Shown here: piece by piece, positions 55,875-64,000 of the stretch
Numbering within the stretch: position 1 is the stretch's first letter
Layout: each line of letters begins with the position of its first letter
NCBI RefSeq assembly: GCF_006385555.1
Contig: NZ_CP041036.1
Span: 2,418,001-2,482,000, forward strand
Reading direction: 5' to 3'
DNA from: Shewanella polaris
GTDB lineage: Bacteria > Pseudomonadota > Gammaproteobacteria > Enterobacterales > Shewanellaceae
Length of the DNA: 64,000 nt
Position numbers and translations under genes: made by a program
The notes under the pieces: generated by a model
Database searches by the model: none
Seen by the model: the letters and a program-made list of their open reading frames with translations, nothing else
Told to the model about the DNA's origin: nothing

Positions 55875-56762
55875 ATGTATAGTATTGAACAGCTTCAAGC
55901 ATTTGTGTTGACAGTCAGCACTGGGTCTTTTTCATCGGCGGCTAGAAGCCTGAATAAAGCCCAGTCAGTTGTCAGCCAGCATGTGATAAACCTTGAAATA
56001 GACTGCAATAGCGAATTATTTGATCGAAGCGGACGTTACCCTCAATTGACCGCTGCTGGTAAAAAACTGCTGCCTCATGCCCAAGTTTTGCTTAGCCAAC
56101 ATCAACGCCTGAGTGATTGCGCCCAAAGTCTGGACCAACAAGCAATATCTGAGCTGACGATCGGTTTGGATGAAGGGATCCCACTGCAAAGGCTGTTCAA
56201 TATTATTAATGAGCTCGAAGCTGAGTTCCCGACGATCACGCTTGAATTTTTAACCGCATCAAGTATTGATATTATCGACATGATTGACACCGAACGGGCT
56301 GTAACCGGAATTATTTTCAGTGAATTAACCATCCCGACTCACATTGATTTTGAATCTATCGGGTCAATTAAGTTTGATATGTATGTGGCAAGTGCACATC
56401 CATTAGCACAACAAGTATGTGATAATTTAGCCAATTTGAAATTGTATCGCCAACTCTTAATTCGGTCACGAAACACAAAATCCAGTAGCTTTCAATTTGC
56501 CATTAGCCCAGATGCCTGGTACGCCGACAATTACTATATTTTGCTCGAACTTGCACTGCAGGGGCATGGTTGGTGCTTGTTACCTAATCATATTGCTTCC
56601 AGCTATGTTGATAGTGGAGAGTTAGTGTTATTACCCTCTGAATTTAAAGAGATTGGTTGGCAAGCAAATGTAGATGTCATTCAACACCATCGCTACAGTC
56701 ACGAACCAGTATTTAAGCAACTCAGGCATTCTTTACGGCAATTATTGACGTATTCAACATGA
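55875..56762 (+). CDS. LysR-family regulator, probable PACE regulator
   Basis: 295 residues. LysR winged helix MYSIEQLQAFVLTVSTGSFS and ARSLNKAQSVVSQHVINLE, followed by the two-lobed inducer domain (SELTIGLDEGIPL, VTGIIFSELTIP, LLELALQGHGWCLLPNHIA). Being divergent from the PACE gene it probably activates it as AceR does for aceI. The ygiD pseudogene lies 80 bp downstream in the same direction and could be a former partner instead. The effector is not known. Confidence 0.85.
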   Translation: MYSIEQLQAFVLTVSTGSFSSAARSLNKAQSVVSQHVINLEIDCNSELFDRSGRYPQLTAAGKKLLPHAQVLLSQHQRLSDCAQSLDQQAISELTIGLDEGIPLQRLFNIINELEAEFPTITLEFLTASSIDIIDMIDTERAVTGIIFSELTIPTHIDFESIGSIKFDMYVASAHPLAQQVCDNLANLKLYRQLLIRSRNTKSSSFQFAISPDAWYADNYYILLELALQGHGWCLLPNHIASSYVDSGELVLLPSEFKEIGWQANVDVIQHHRYSHEPVFKQLRHSLRQLLTYST

Positions 56763-56840
56763 TGATGAAACGCTTTTAAACATTTTTATTTGAGTTCATA
56801 ATAACCTCGCAGTTAATGACATCAAACGAGAAAACCTAAT

Positions 56841-57626
56841 ATGCAACAGCATCAACATCCCCCTGTTTATTTCGCACGGTTCTCCTATGATGGCTGTCGA
56901 AAACAGTAAAACAGCGCACTTTTTACAACAATTAGGTCAATAACTGCCTATACCTAAAGCTATTGTGGTGTTTTCCGCCCATTTAGATGCCGCTGACGAT
57001 GTGCTGATTACCGCTGGATCGCATCCTAAAACCGTTCATGATTTCTATCACTTTCCTGACGAACTGTATCAAATTAGCTACCCTGCACCGGGTGAGCCTG
57101 TATTGGCAAAACAAATAGCTGACACCTTTATAAATGCGGGTATCAAGGTCAATATAGACGCAACACATGGTTGGGACCATGGAGTATGGATCCCATTGAG
57201 ATTAATGTATCCGCAGGCGAACATTCCTATCGTGCAAATATCCATTAATACCCGTGTTGGCACTACAGAAAACTATCGATACGGCCAGCTCATCACATCG
57301 TAAAACACAACAATATTCTTATTATTGGTTCTGGTGAAATAAGCCATAATTTAAGCGAGGTTTTTCGTTAGCCCAAAACACCAAACGGTGTTGAAATGAT
57401 GAATAAATTCACAAACTGGGTTGAAGTAAAACTAATGAATAACGATACAGAGTCACTGTTAAATTACCGATCTCTGGCACCATTTGCACAATTTAATCAT
57501 CCGACTCAAGAACACTTTTTACCGCTTATTGCTTTTTTAGGTGCAAGTGAAACCAGTGCGGCTAAAAGGATCCATCAAGGTGTAGAATTTGAATTATTGA
57601 CGCTAGATGCTTATTCGTTTAGTTAA
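56841..57626 (+). pseudogene. ygiD: YgiD-type 4,5-DOPA/extradiol dioxygenase, degraded
   Basis: The product would be about 260 residues of the LigB/DODA family. MQQHQHPPVYFA is followed by loss of two bases (56875-56877), restoring HGSPMMAVENSKTAHFLQQL in the next frame; a TAA at 56941-56943 stands where a Gln would be expected; the core VVFSAHLDAADDVLITAG, YHFPDELYQISYPAPGEP and HGWDHGVWIPLRLMYPQ is then intact. A shift near 57296 leads to NILIIGSGEISHNLSEVFR, and a TAG at 57369 precedes the final FTNWVEVKL to AYSFS. Four lesions exclude a working enzyme. Zinc ligands His are still visible. Confidence 0.88.
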
Positions 57627-57968
57627 ACACAGCGAGTTCGGTGATTAGGATAGATGATTAATCATTAAGCTTATGTTTTAATACTATAAATTCTAGATAC
57701 TATAAGAAAACACTCTCTCAAGTGTATTATTCAAAACCATTGGACGTAATTGGTAATTCGTCATAAAGTGCGATTATGTTTTTATTTTATTTTCGAAAAT
57801 ATCATAAATATACGCTGAGTAATTTTTTATAACTTATTGTTCTTCATTATGTTATTTTGCTTATATTACAGCATCAAATAAGTTATATTATTCAGGACGA
57901 TATACTATAACAACAGTATCAAGCGTAAAATAACTAGACGTTGATCAATAGCCGCAAGGAGCCGATTT
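57627..57968. other. 342-bp gap before the HD-GYP gene
   Basis: AT-rich sequence, with the HD-GYP promoter and its ribosome site AAGGAG at 57955. No ORF or hairpin worth naming. Confidence 0.5.
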
Positions 57969-59186
57969 ATGCTGATTGAACATAACATTGCTGACGTTTG
58001 TGTTGGAATGTATGTGGTCGAAATAACCGAACCCAAAGATACCTTTTCACTTACTAAACCAGGGGTGCTTAAAAGCGAGCGAGTTATTGAAGCATTAAAA
58101 CGTAAATCGGTTACTAAGCTACTCATTGATACCAGTAAAACTGAAGTTAATATAGAAAAAGTTGAGCAAAAAGTCAGTAGGCCTATGACTCAACCGCCTC
58201 GTAAAGTCACACCAGCCCGCTTCGATGTCAAAGCAAACTTTTTTAATCAAGAAATCGTCAGAGCACGTCAAGTGTTTAATGAGTCAAAAGACATTCAAAA
58301 GAAACTGTTTCATAATGCACAACATGGTTTGCCACTGGACATGGATCCGGTGCAAAAAATAACCGCTGAATCAACAGATTTGATTTTTAATAATCCAAAT
58401 GCCTTGTCGTGCGTGATCAATATCCGTAATAAAGATGAATACTTATTAGAGCACTCTGTGTCGGTATCGGTATTAATGACCATGTTTGCCATTTACAAAA
58501 AAATCGACAAAGGCATTGTTAATCAACTGGCTATTGGTGCATTTCTACATGATGTTGGCAAAATCATGATCCCAGATCGAATTTTAAACAAGCCCGGAAA
58601 ACTGACTGATGAAGAGTTTCATATCATGAAAACTCATGCCAGTTATTCGATTGATATCATGAAAAATACTTCAGGTATCAGTCCACTGAGCTTGGAAGTA
58701 ACCAGCTTACACCATGAAAAACTCAATGGATTAGGTTATCCATTTGGTGTACCCGCTGAAAAAATCACCCTTTATGGGCGCATGATCAGCATATGCGATA
58801 TTTTTGATGCTCTGACTTCGAATCGCTGTTACAAACAAGGTTATGCCCAAGTTAAAGCATTCAGTATTTTACGTGCGTTAGCTGAAAAAAATGAATTGGA
58901 TAAAGACTTAGTCGATCAATTTATTCGCTGTATGGGAGTTTATCCTGTTGGTTCGGTGGTTCAACTTGAATCAAATAGACTCGCTATTGTCGAAGACCAT
59001 AATCGGAAAGACCCTATCCGTCCGCTAGTCAGACCCTTCTATCATTTAAAACCGGATCATTTTGAAGCAGGAAACAAAATTGACTTAGCCACAGTGACCG
59101 ATGACTTAATTGTTAAGTGTGTGCGAGCTGATGACTTTAATCTGAACATGGAACAAATTTTTGAGTATTTAGCTCACGAAGGATAG
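57969..59186 (+). CDS. HD-GYP domain c-di-GMP phosphodiesterase with DUF3391
   Basis: 405 residues. The N-terminal DUF3391 domain (1-120, NIADVCVGMYVVEI) is typical of stand-alone HD-GYP proteins. The catalytic domain has LLEHSVSVSVL with His162, FLHDVGK with H194-D195, TSLHHE (HHE at 248-250) and NGLGYP at 253-258, and the later ISICDIFDALTSNRCYK. All metal ligands needed are there, so breakdown of c-di-GMP to GMP is expected. It is the third c-di-GMP-type domain set of the window together with the GGDEF-EAL protein. AAGGAG lies nine bases before ATG. Confidence 0.93.
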   Translation: MLIEHNIADVCVGMYVVEITEPKDTFSLTKPGVLKSERVIEALKRKSVTKLLIDTSKTEVNIEKVEQKVSRPMTQPPRKVTPARFDVKANFFNQEIVRARQVFNESKDIQKKLFHNAQHGLPLDMDPVQKITAESTDLIFNNPNALSCVINIRNKDEYLLEHSVSVSVLMTMFAIYKKIDKGIVNQLAIGAFLHDVGKIMIPDRILNKPGKLTDEEFHIMKTHASYSIDIMKNTSGISPLSLEVTSLHHEKLNGLGYPFGVPAEKITLYGRMISICDIFDALTSNRCYKQGYAQVKAFSILRALAEKNELDKDLVDQFIRCMGVYPVGSVVQLESNRLAIVEDHNRKDPIRPLVRPFYHLKPDHFEAGNKIDLATVTDDLIVKCVRADDFNLNMEQIFEYLAHEG

Positions 59187-59190
59187 AGAA

Positions 59191-59216
59191 ATGCCATTAA
59201 ACAAGTTTAATGGCAT
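59191..59216. terminator. Probable terminator hairpin after the HD-GYP gene
   Basis: ATGCCATTAAA, CAAG, TTTAATGGCAT, perfect 11-base arms, followed by GAAAATCTTTTATT, which is not a clean T run. Confidence 0.5.
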
Positions 59217-59274
59217 GAAAATCTTTTATTATTGACCATTTATCTAAACATTACAGTATAAACTGAGTCATTTG

Positions 59275-60405
59275 CTATTCAGATACAGGCAATACTTTTA
59301 GTCCAAATAAATATCGTGTCACCTTGAACGGCCTAATCAAGTAATAACATAGCAAGGCACACACCACAAAAGCACTCAATAACAAACTCACTGATTTAAG
59401 TGCGATTGAAGCCTGCCACTGCACTATATAAAACGCCAACATCACTATTACCGTTTGATGCAAAATATAAAACGGATAGATCAACTCATTGGTTTGGTAT
59501 AGCCATGTTGGTGTTTTTTTAATATGGGCAATTGCAAAACCTGCCATGGTTAATAATCCAGACCAAGACACTAGCGTACAAACTAACCACCATAATTGCC
59601 AACGGGCAGTTAACGATAAATAAGGGCTTAAATCAGGTGAGTAATAGTAGCCATAAAACAGTGTTGAACTCACGAGCAAACTGGCTAAATAGATGTATCG
59701 ATGTTTTGCTAACGCGCGCCAAATAAGCTCACTTTTGACAAAGCACATGCCTGCGAAAAAGAAAAACAAATAGAACACACTTAATGATAAGTTTTCGATA
59801 TGGTGACTATCTGATGGCGCGATATATTTAAGCGCACCACGCAATACGATTAACAGCAAAACTAAAGAGAGCAAGCCAAAACGATGATGACTTATTCGTT
59901 CAAGCCATTGTTGTAACTTATTGCCGGTTTGAGATGTTAACAAATACCTAAATGGCACAGCAAGTAACATGAAAATGACTAAAAACTCAATAAACCATAA
60001 ATGATTACTATCAAACGACAACATCAACTGGCCATAGGCAGATGCTAAAGAGTCATATTCAGTGATGTTCTCATAATAATGTTGTGGCGGCACAATCAAT
60101 ATCATTCCCACCAGCAAAGGGATAAAAAGCCGATGAAACTTACTCGATAGAAATTTACGAGCAGGCAATTTTTGCAGTAACAAAAAACTGGCCGCACCTG
60201 CAATAAAGAACAATGTTTGCAACCTGAGTTGCTCAAAATACACCATGATATCGTCAAGCACCTTGCTCGACTCATTGTTCATCACATGCCAGTCATCACC
60301 ATTAAACGGCATAAACACATGGTGTAGGAACACAGCAAAAATCAGTGCTACTCGCAACCAATCAAGTTCTGAATAACGCTTATTTTGCAGCAAAATCTCA
60401 CTCAT
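59275..60405 (-). CDS. Acyltransferase 3 family membrane protein
   Basis: 376 residues with about ten membrane helices. The start RYSELDWLRVALIFAVFLHH holds the catalytic His expected for the family, and then FFIAGAASFLLLQKLPARKFLSSKFHRLFIPLLVG. This is the OafB/OpgC-like acyltransferase 3 group, which acylates sugars, glucans or lipids at the inner membrane. No sugar-synthesis genes stand beside it, so the substrate is unknown. The gene lies 77 bp downstream of the LysR gene in the same direction. Confidence 0.85.
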   Translation of the reverse strand: MSEILLQNKRYSELDWLRVALIFAVFLHHVFMPFNGDDWHVMNNESSKVLDDIMVYFEQLRLQTLFFIAGAASFLLLQKLPARKFLSSKFHRLFIPLLVGMILIVPPQHYYENITEYDSLASAYGQLMLSFDSNHLWFIEFLVIFMLLAVPFRYLLTSQTGNKLQQWLERISHHRFGLLSLVLLLIVLRGALKYIAPSDSHHIENLSLSVFYLFFFFAGMCFVKSELIWRALAKHRYIYLASLLVSSTLFYGYYYSPDLSPYLSLTARWQLWWLVCTLVSWSGLLTMAGFAIAHIKKTPTWLYQTNELIYPFYILHQTVIVMLAFYIVQWQASIALKSVSLLLSAFVVCALLCYYLIRPFKVTRYLFGLKVLPVSE

Positions 60406-60481
60406 AATAAATTCTTTCCGCTGGTTATTTATTTAACATATTGAATATCGTCGTTAACTTGACAATACTCAGCGGTAATAC

Positions 60482-61390
60482 TTAAGCCATACTTTTGGCA
60501 ATTTTCGCTTTGTTATGTAACGCCAGAGCGACAAAAGCATCTACAGTAGCACGATGATTGGTACACTTTACATGCAGCTGAGTGGGGATGGCTTTATGTG
60601 CATCCGTTAATTGTAAAAATCGACAACCTTGACTGAATAATTTACGAATACAATAAGGCGCAATAGCAACACCAAGACCAGCGGCCACTTCAGTTAACAA
60701 GGTTTGCATATGTGTAGGTTGACTAATAATATTTGCAGAAAACCCCGCTTGTTTACACAGCATAATGGTATCGTCAAACAAACCGACTGCCTCGTCACGG
60801 TTAAAGATGATCATTTTTTGCTGCTGTAATTGACCAAGCTCTATTTGACTATATTCAGCCAGTGGATGGTGTTGACCCACAACGGCCACCAACTTATCGA
60901 TGTAAATATCACTGCTATTAAATTCATCCATGATCCCGCTAGGTAGTGGACGCGAAAAACCAACATCTATAAGGTTAGCGTTAAATGCTTCAATTTGTTC
61001 TGTAGCAGTCATTTCAAATAAAGTGATATGCACATCAGGAAACTGCTGCGAATAGCTGCGAACTAAATCCGCCATAAAGGTCAAACATGCTGAACTTAAA
61101 TAAGCAATATTAAGCTCGCCGACTTGGCCATCATGGGCGCGTTTTACTTGGCTTTTAGCTTTACTGGTGAGTGCTAGTATTTGCTTAGCATCACTAAGTA
61201 ATTGCTTACCTGCTGTAGTGATCATCACTTCACGAGAGTTGCGAGTAAACAACAGTACTCCTAACTCTTGTTCCAGCATGGCAATATGACGGCTAATAGC
61301 CGGTTGCACGGTGTTGAGCTCACGAGCCGCACCAGAAAAACTTTGATGTGACGCTACGCTGATAAAACTTTTCAGTGTTTTTATATCCAC
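60482..61390 (-). CDS. LysR-family regulator
   Basis: 302 residues from a GTG at 61390 (DIKTLKSFISVASHQSFSG), with AGG five bases upstream; an upstream extension to 61459 is unlikely. The HTH is ARELNTVQPAISRHIAMLEQ and ELGVLLFTRNSREV. The effector domain follows (VGELNIAYLSSACLTFMADLV, EMTATEQIEAFNANLIDVGFSRPL), resembling the BenM/CatM-like or PcaQ-type group. It is divergent from the peroxiredoxin-like gene at 61735, so regulation of that gene is likely. Possibly forms an operon with the acyltransferase. Confidence 0.85.
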   Translation of the reverse strand: MDIKTLKSFISVASHQSFSGAARELNTVQPAISRHIAMLEQELGVLLFTRNSREVMITTAGKQLLSDAKQILALTSKAKSQVKRAHDGQVGELNIAYLSSACLTFMADLVRSYSQQFPDVHITLFEMTATEQIEAFNANLIDVGFSRPLPSGIMDEFNSSDIYIDKLVAVVGQHHPLAEYSQIELGQLQQQKMIIFNRDEAVGLFDDTIMLCKQAGFSANIISQPTHMQTLLTEVAAGLGVAIAPYCIRKLFSQGCRFLQLTDAHKAIPTQLHVKCTNHRATVDAFVALALHNKAKIAKSMA

Positions 61391-61734
61391 AATCACCTCA
61401 AATACGTTTTCGCTATAGATTCCATAAAATAATAACATTTTCATTATAGATGCTAACACTTTACTCTATAGCCAAATTATATTTAACCTCAACTCGGGTT
61501 AAGAGGTGGGATATGTAAGGCAAAAATGACAATATTCGGCCTATTTCATATCAAACTTGTCATTTGTTTTACTAACAAGGCGCATCGGTGCGTCAATAGC
61601 GAGTCAATTCAACACAGTTAGCGAGACAAAGGACTTTTTGATAACCGTTTATCCCGAGCGGAGGTTATTTACAAAGCCCCAATCACTGTTTAGTCAGCCA
61701 AAGGCAGATAAATTAGTTGCCATCGAGGGAATAT

Positions 61735-62385
61735 ATGAAAAGTTTACAACAGCAAACAGAAGCCAAAATTAACGAGGGACGACAAAAGAACCCTGATTTT
61801 ATGAAAATCGTCGACGATATTATTGAGCAAGCAAAAGTATTTCAACAAGGTAATAGTGCGATTGACCTTGGCCAAAAAGCGCCTGATTTTTCATTAGCTA
61901 ATTCAGATGGACAATCAATATCCTTAATTGATTTACTGCAACAAGGCCCTGTTGTAGTGACATTTTATCGTGGCAGTTGGTGTCCGTACTGCAACCTACA
62001 GCTTAGAGCATTACAAGCACGTTTAGCAGATATTCAAGCCCTTGGAGCTCAATTAGTTGCCATCAGTCCGCAAGTACCAGATGGCTCTATGACAAAAGAT
62101 GAAATGAATAATTTAGACTTTTTTGTATTGTCTGATCAAGACGCAAAAGTGGCCTCACAATATGGTGTTGCTTGGGAAGTACCGGCGTTTCTCTCTCAGC
62201 ATATGCGAGTAGATCGCAAACTTGATCTTGAGGCAATCAATAACGGCAATGGCAGTGTATTACCTATTCCCGCTACATTTGTCATCGACCGTGACGGAGT
62301 TGTCACCTGGCGCTATGTCGACGTTGACTACAGAACACGTTCAGAGCCGGATGATATTATCGAGGCATTAAAAAAGTTAACGTAA
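61735..62385 (+). CDS. AhpC/TSA-type peroxiredoxin-like protein
   Basis: 216 residues from the ATG at 61735, with GAGGGA five bases upstream. A helical N-terminal extension (1-45) precedes the thioredoxin fold: KAPDFSLANSDGQSISLIDL, then FYRGSWCPYCNLQLRALQ with C83 and C86, VAISPQVPDG, and VLPIPATFVIDRDGVVTWRY. The WCPYC motif and long extension place it in the peroxiredoxin-like AhpC/TSA group often controlled by divergent LysR proteins. It probably reduces organic or hydrogen peroxide. A hairpin lies downstream. Confidence 0.85.
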   Translation: MKSLQQQTEAKINEGRQKNPDFMKIVDDIIEQAKVFQQGNSAIDLGQKAPDFSLANSDGQSISLIDLLQQGPVVVTFYRGSWCPYCNLQLRALQARLADIQALGAQLVAISPQVPDGSMTKDEMNNLDFFVLSDQDAKVASQYGVAWEVPAFLSQHMRVDRKLDLEAINNGNGSVLPIPATFVIDRDGVVTWRYVDVDYRTRSEPDDIIEALKKLT

Positions 62386-62497
62386 TGACTTCTGACCTAA
62401 TCAATAGCCCTTGTCTGTAAAAAATAGTTTAGCTAACCAATGTGCTGGCTAATGGTGTTTACTACGCTAACACCATCATAGCGCCACAATTTGTAGT

Positions 62498-62525
62498 CAT
62501 CTCTTAGTACAAGCACTAAGAGATG
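62498..62525. terminator. Hairpin between convergent genes
   Basis: CATCTCTTAGT and ACTAAGAGATG around ACAAGC are perfect 11-base arms, between the peroxiredoxin-like and oxidoreductase genes. It has no T run, so termination is unproven. A weaker hairpin ATGGTGTT/AACACCAT lies at 62452-62476. Confidence 0.45.
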
Positions 62526-62530
62526 AGCCA

Positions 62531-63490
62531 TTATTTTATTAATGCGCTAACTCTGGCTATTTGTGATTGAAATAATAGACTATGTTGATGTGTTACCACC
62601 ATACTTTCTTGCTCACCTTGTTCGATAAGTCGACATGCTTCATCGGCTTCAAAATGATATCCCAATGATTGTCTGTTATCAGTAAATGAGTCAACCAACT
62701 CATCTAGATGATACAAACTGCATTCATATGCCCTAAATGCGTCCGGAATAACAATGTACCCCTTGTCACCAATAAGATAAGCATTATTACTTAATCGGCA
62801 CAGAAACGTCGCGGCTAAACTCACTGTGACATCACCACTTTTACCAATAATAATCACATCATCTTCAACACCTGTTTCACATACATGTGCTTGAACATAC
62901 AGAATATCGATATCTGCTTTAACAAAATAATCGGCAATCGCCAATGGGTAAATTCCCATATCCAATAAACAACCACCGGCTAAATGCGGGTTGTATTCAC
63001 GTCCATCTGGCGTAAATGGGATCGGATAGCCAAAATCGACTTTAACGTGTTTAAGCTGACCAATTCGGCCTTCATCTAGCCATTTTTTGGCTTGTTGCAT
63101 TGCCGGTAAAAAATAAGTCCATAATGCTTCCATCAACAGCAAGCCTTTGTCTTTAGCTAGCTTAACCAAAATATGACATTCTTCAATCGACACCGTCATC
63201 GGCTTTTCGCACAACACATGCTTACCAGCCATTAAGGCATCAAAAGCTTGCTGAAAATGAAAATTATGTGGTGTGGCGATATACACGATATCAACTTCTG
63301 GATCATCAAATAATGCTTGATATCCTTGATAGGCCTTTTCGATGCCGTATTGCTTCGCAAATGCATTGGCATCCGTTTGTTGCCGCGCTGCAACAGCATA
63401 TAAATGACTGTTAGCCGAAAAGGTTAAATCCTGACAAAATAACGCTGCTATACGACCGGCACTGACGATACCCCAATTTAATTTTGCCAT
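62531..63490 (-). CDS. Gfo/Idh/MocA family oxidoreductase
   Basis: 319 residues. The NAD(P)-binding Rossmann motif begins NWGIVSAGRIAALFCQDL, followed by VDIVYIATPHNFHF and the hallmark HVLCEKPMTV with the catalytic Lys; the C-terminal domain has YNPHLAGGCLLDMGIYPLAI. The closest relatives are dihydrodiol dehydrogenase-like or glucose-fructose-type enzymes. The substrate is probably a sugar or cyclic diol, not known. The gene stands alone, convergent with the peroxiredoxin-like gene. Confidence 0.9.
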   Translation of the reverse strand: MAKLNWGIVSAGRIAALFCQDLTFSANSHLYAVAARQQTDANAFAKQYGIEKAYQGYQALFDDPEVDIVYIATPHNFHFQQAFDALMAGKHVLCEKPMTVSIEECHILVKLAKDKGLLLMEALWTYFLPAMQQAKKWLDEGRIGQLKHVKVDFGYPIPFTPDGREYNPHLAGGCLLDMGIYPLAIADYFVKADIDILYVQAHVCETGVEDDVIIIGKSGDVTVSLAATFLCRLSNNAYLIGDKGYIVIPDAFRAYECSLYHLDELVDSFTDNRQSLGYHFEADEACRLIEQGEQESMVVTHQHSLLFQSQIARVSALIK

Positions 63491-63697
63491 AAATGATCCT
63501 TATTTAAGTGTGCTATAAATCCATCATCAGATAAGTAATCGAACAAACGCTATTGGCTGTTTAAGTTAACAAAAACCACAAGTCGATTGATACAAAGTAA
63601 TACAAAATGACATTAACGCTATAATAATATCTAGGCCATAATCATTACCTCCGGTGACAACCGCTGGTATTTTAATTAAGTCATTAGATTTTTTGTT

Positions 63698-63729
63698 AAA
63701 AAAATCCCCAGCCATTTCTGGCAAGGGGA
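63698..63729 (-). terminator. Terminator of uvrB
   Basis: On the minus strand TCCCC-TT-GCCA, GAAA, TGGC-T-GGGGA, then a run of seven T. The stem has one internal bulge. It lies 40 bp past the uvrB stop. Confidence 0.8.
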
Positions 63730-63769
63730 CGATAATGATACACATGATTAGGTTTATTTTTAGTGGCTA

Positions 63770-64000
63770 TTAACTATTTACAATGATTAACTCGCGTAAA
63801 TGTTTAACATCATCACGTACGGCTGCAGCTTGCTCAAACTCTAAGTTCTTAGCATGTTCGTGCATTTGTTTTTCAAGTTTATCTATTTGATGACTTAAAT
63901 CGGCAATGCTGCTGTATTTTGCCCGTTCTTCAGCCACTTCAGCATATTTAGAATGGTTTTTACGGGTCCCTTTACTGAAGTTAGTATCACCTACATCCAT
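63770..64000 (-). CDS. uvrB: Excinuclease ABC subunit B, C-terminal end (5' cut by window)
   Basis: About 77 residues of a protein whose family length is near 670; the frame is open to the window edge, and the ATG at 64000 is internal. It carries the UVR motif (LEKQMHEHAKNLEFEQAAAV, RDDVKHLREL), which contacts UvrC, and ends IIVNS. UvrB is the helicase-like damage verifier of nucleotide excision repair. Its own terminator follows. The ATL gene at 16002 would send substrates to this pathway. Confidence 0.93.
   Translation of the reverse strand: MDVGDTNFSKGTRKNHSKYAEVAEERAKYSSIADLSHQIDKLEKQMHEHAKNLEFEQAAAVRDDVKHLRELIIVNS

Overview
The window reads as chromosomal DNA of a low-GC marine gammaproteobacterium, almost certainly a Shewanella. 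The pykA - fadE - psrA arrangement, the VC2046/SO_2500-type protein, three tandem tRNA-Tyr genes, the prpB-prpC-acnD-prpF operon with a GntR regulator, a rhombosortase and an alkyltransferase-like protein all fit that genus. The call rests on recalled gene order and protein motifs, not on a database search. Most genes are intact housekeeping or metabolic genes. Both ends are cut by the window: pykA lacks its 5' part and uvrB lacks most of its 5' part.

Region 1 (1-12.5 kb): pykA end; psrA-fadE operon behind a perfect palindrome that fits a PsrA operator; smrA; an exported SnoaL-like protein with ychJ; a GAF-PAS-GGDEF-EAL protein; two small conserved proteins; three identical tRNA-Tyr genes; a PLP enzyme of the cysteine synthase fold. 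Region 2 (11.8-21.4 kb): divergent queE/queC for 7-deazaguanine synthesis, rhombosortase, trhA, ATL, a DUF3108 protein, a YafJ-like amidotransferase, and a second fadE with its own PsrA-like box and a hairpin in its leader, followed by a PaaI-type thioesterase.

Region 3 (21.5-23.7 kb) is decayed accessory DNA: a broken Y1-type transposase, a lipoprotein gene with a frameshift in a GT repeat and an internal stop, one intact lipoprotein, and the C-terminal stub of the gene that was translationally coupled to it. Region 4 (23.7-41.3 kb): RND permease and adaptor, dapA-bamC, gcvR, a one-cysteine bcp, a CPA1 antiporter with a charged tail, and the complete 2-methylcitrate operon. In that operon prpB is split by two opposite single-base indels. 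Two phased copies of the palindrome TTGTCGACAA precede the operon's regulator gene.

Region 5 (41.4-50.6 kb) is the most unusual part. A possible small RNA and a long-form selO lie next to a block bounded by at least three copies of a 285-350 bp repeat, two in one orientation and one plus a fragment in the other. Each full copy keeps conserved segments but has hairpins whose two arms have changed together. Between the inverted copies sit a ChaN-like protein, a DUF5677/HEPN-like protein and a zinc-ribbon membrane-anchored protein. A PrrA/PrrB (RegA/RegB) two-component pair with a Met/His-rich periplasmic loop follows, then a 269-bp MITE-like element.

Region 6 (50.7-64 kb): AGCS symporter, TetR regulator, dps, DUF2127 protein, a phospholipase A2-like exported protein, a PACE-type efflux protein divergent from a LysR regulator, a ygiD-type dioxygenase pseudogene, an HD-GYP phosphodiesterase, an acyltransferase 3, a LysR regulator divergent from a peroxiredoxin-like protein, a Gfo/Idh/MocA oxidoreductase and the uvrB 3' end. 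The two FadE paralogues, PsrA, the thioesterase and the 2-methylcitrate cycle together give the host a route for fatty acids and the propionyl-CoA left by odd-chain substrates.
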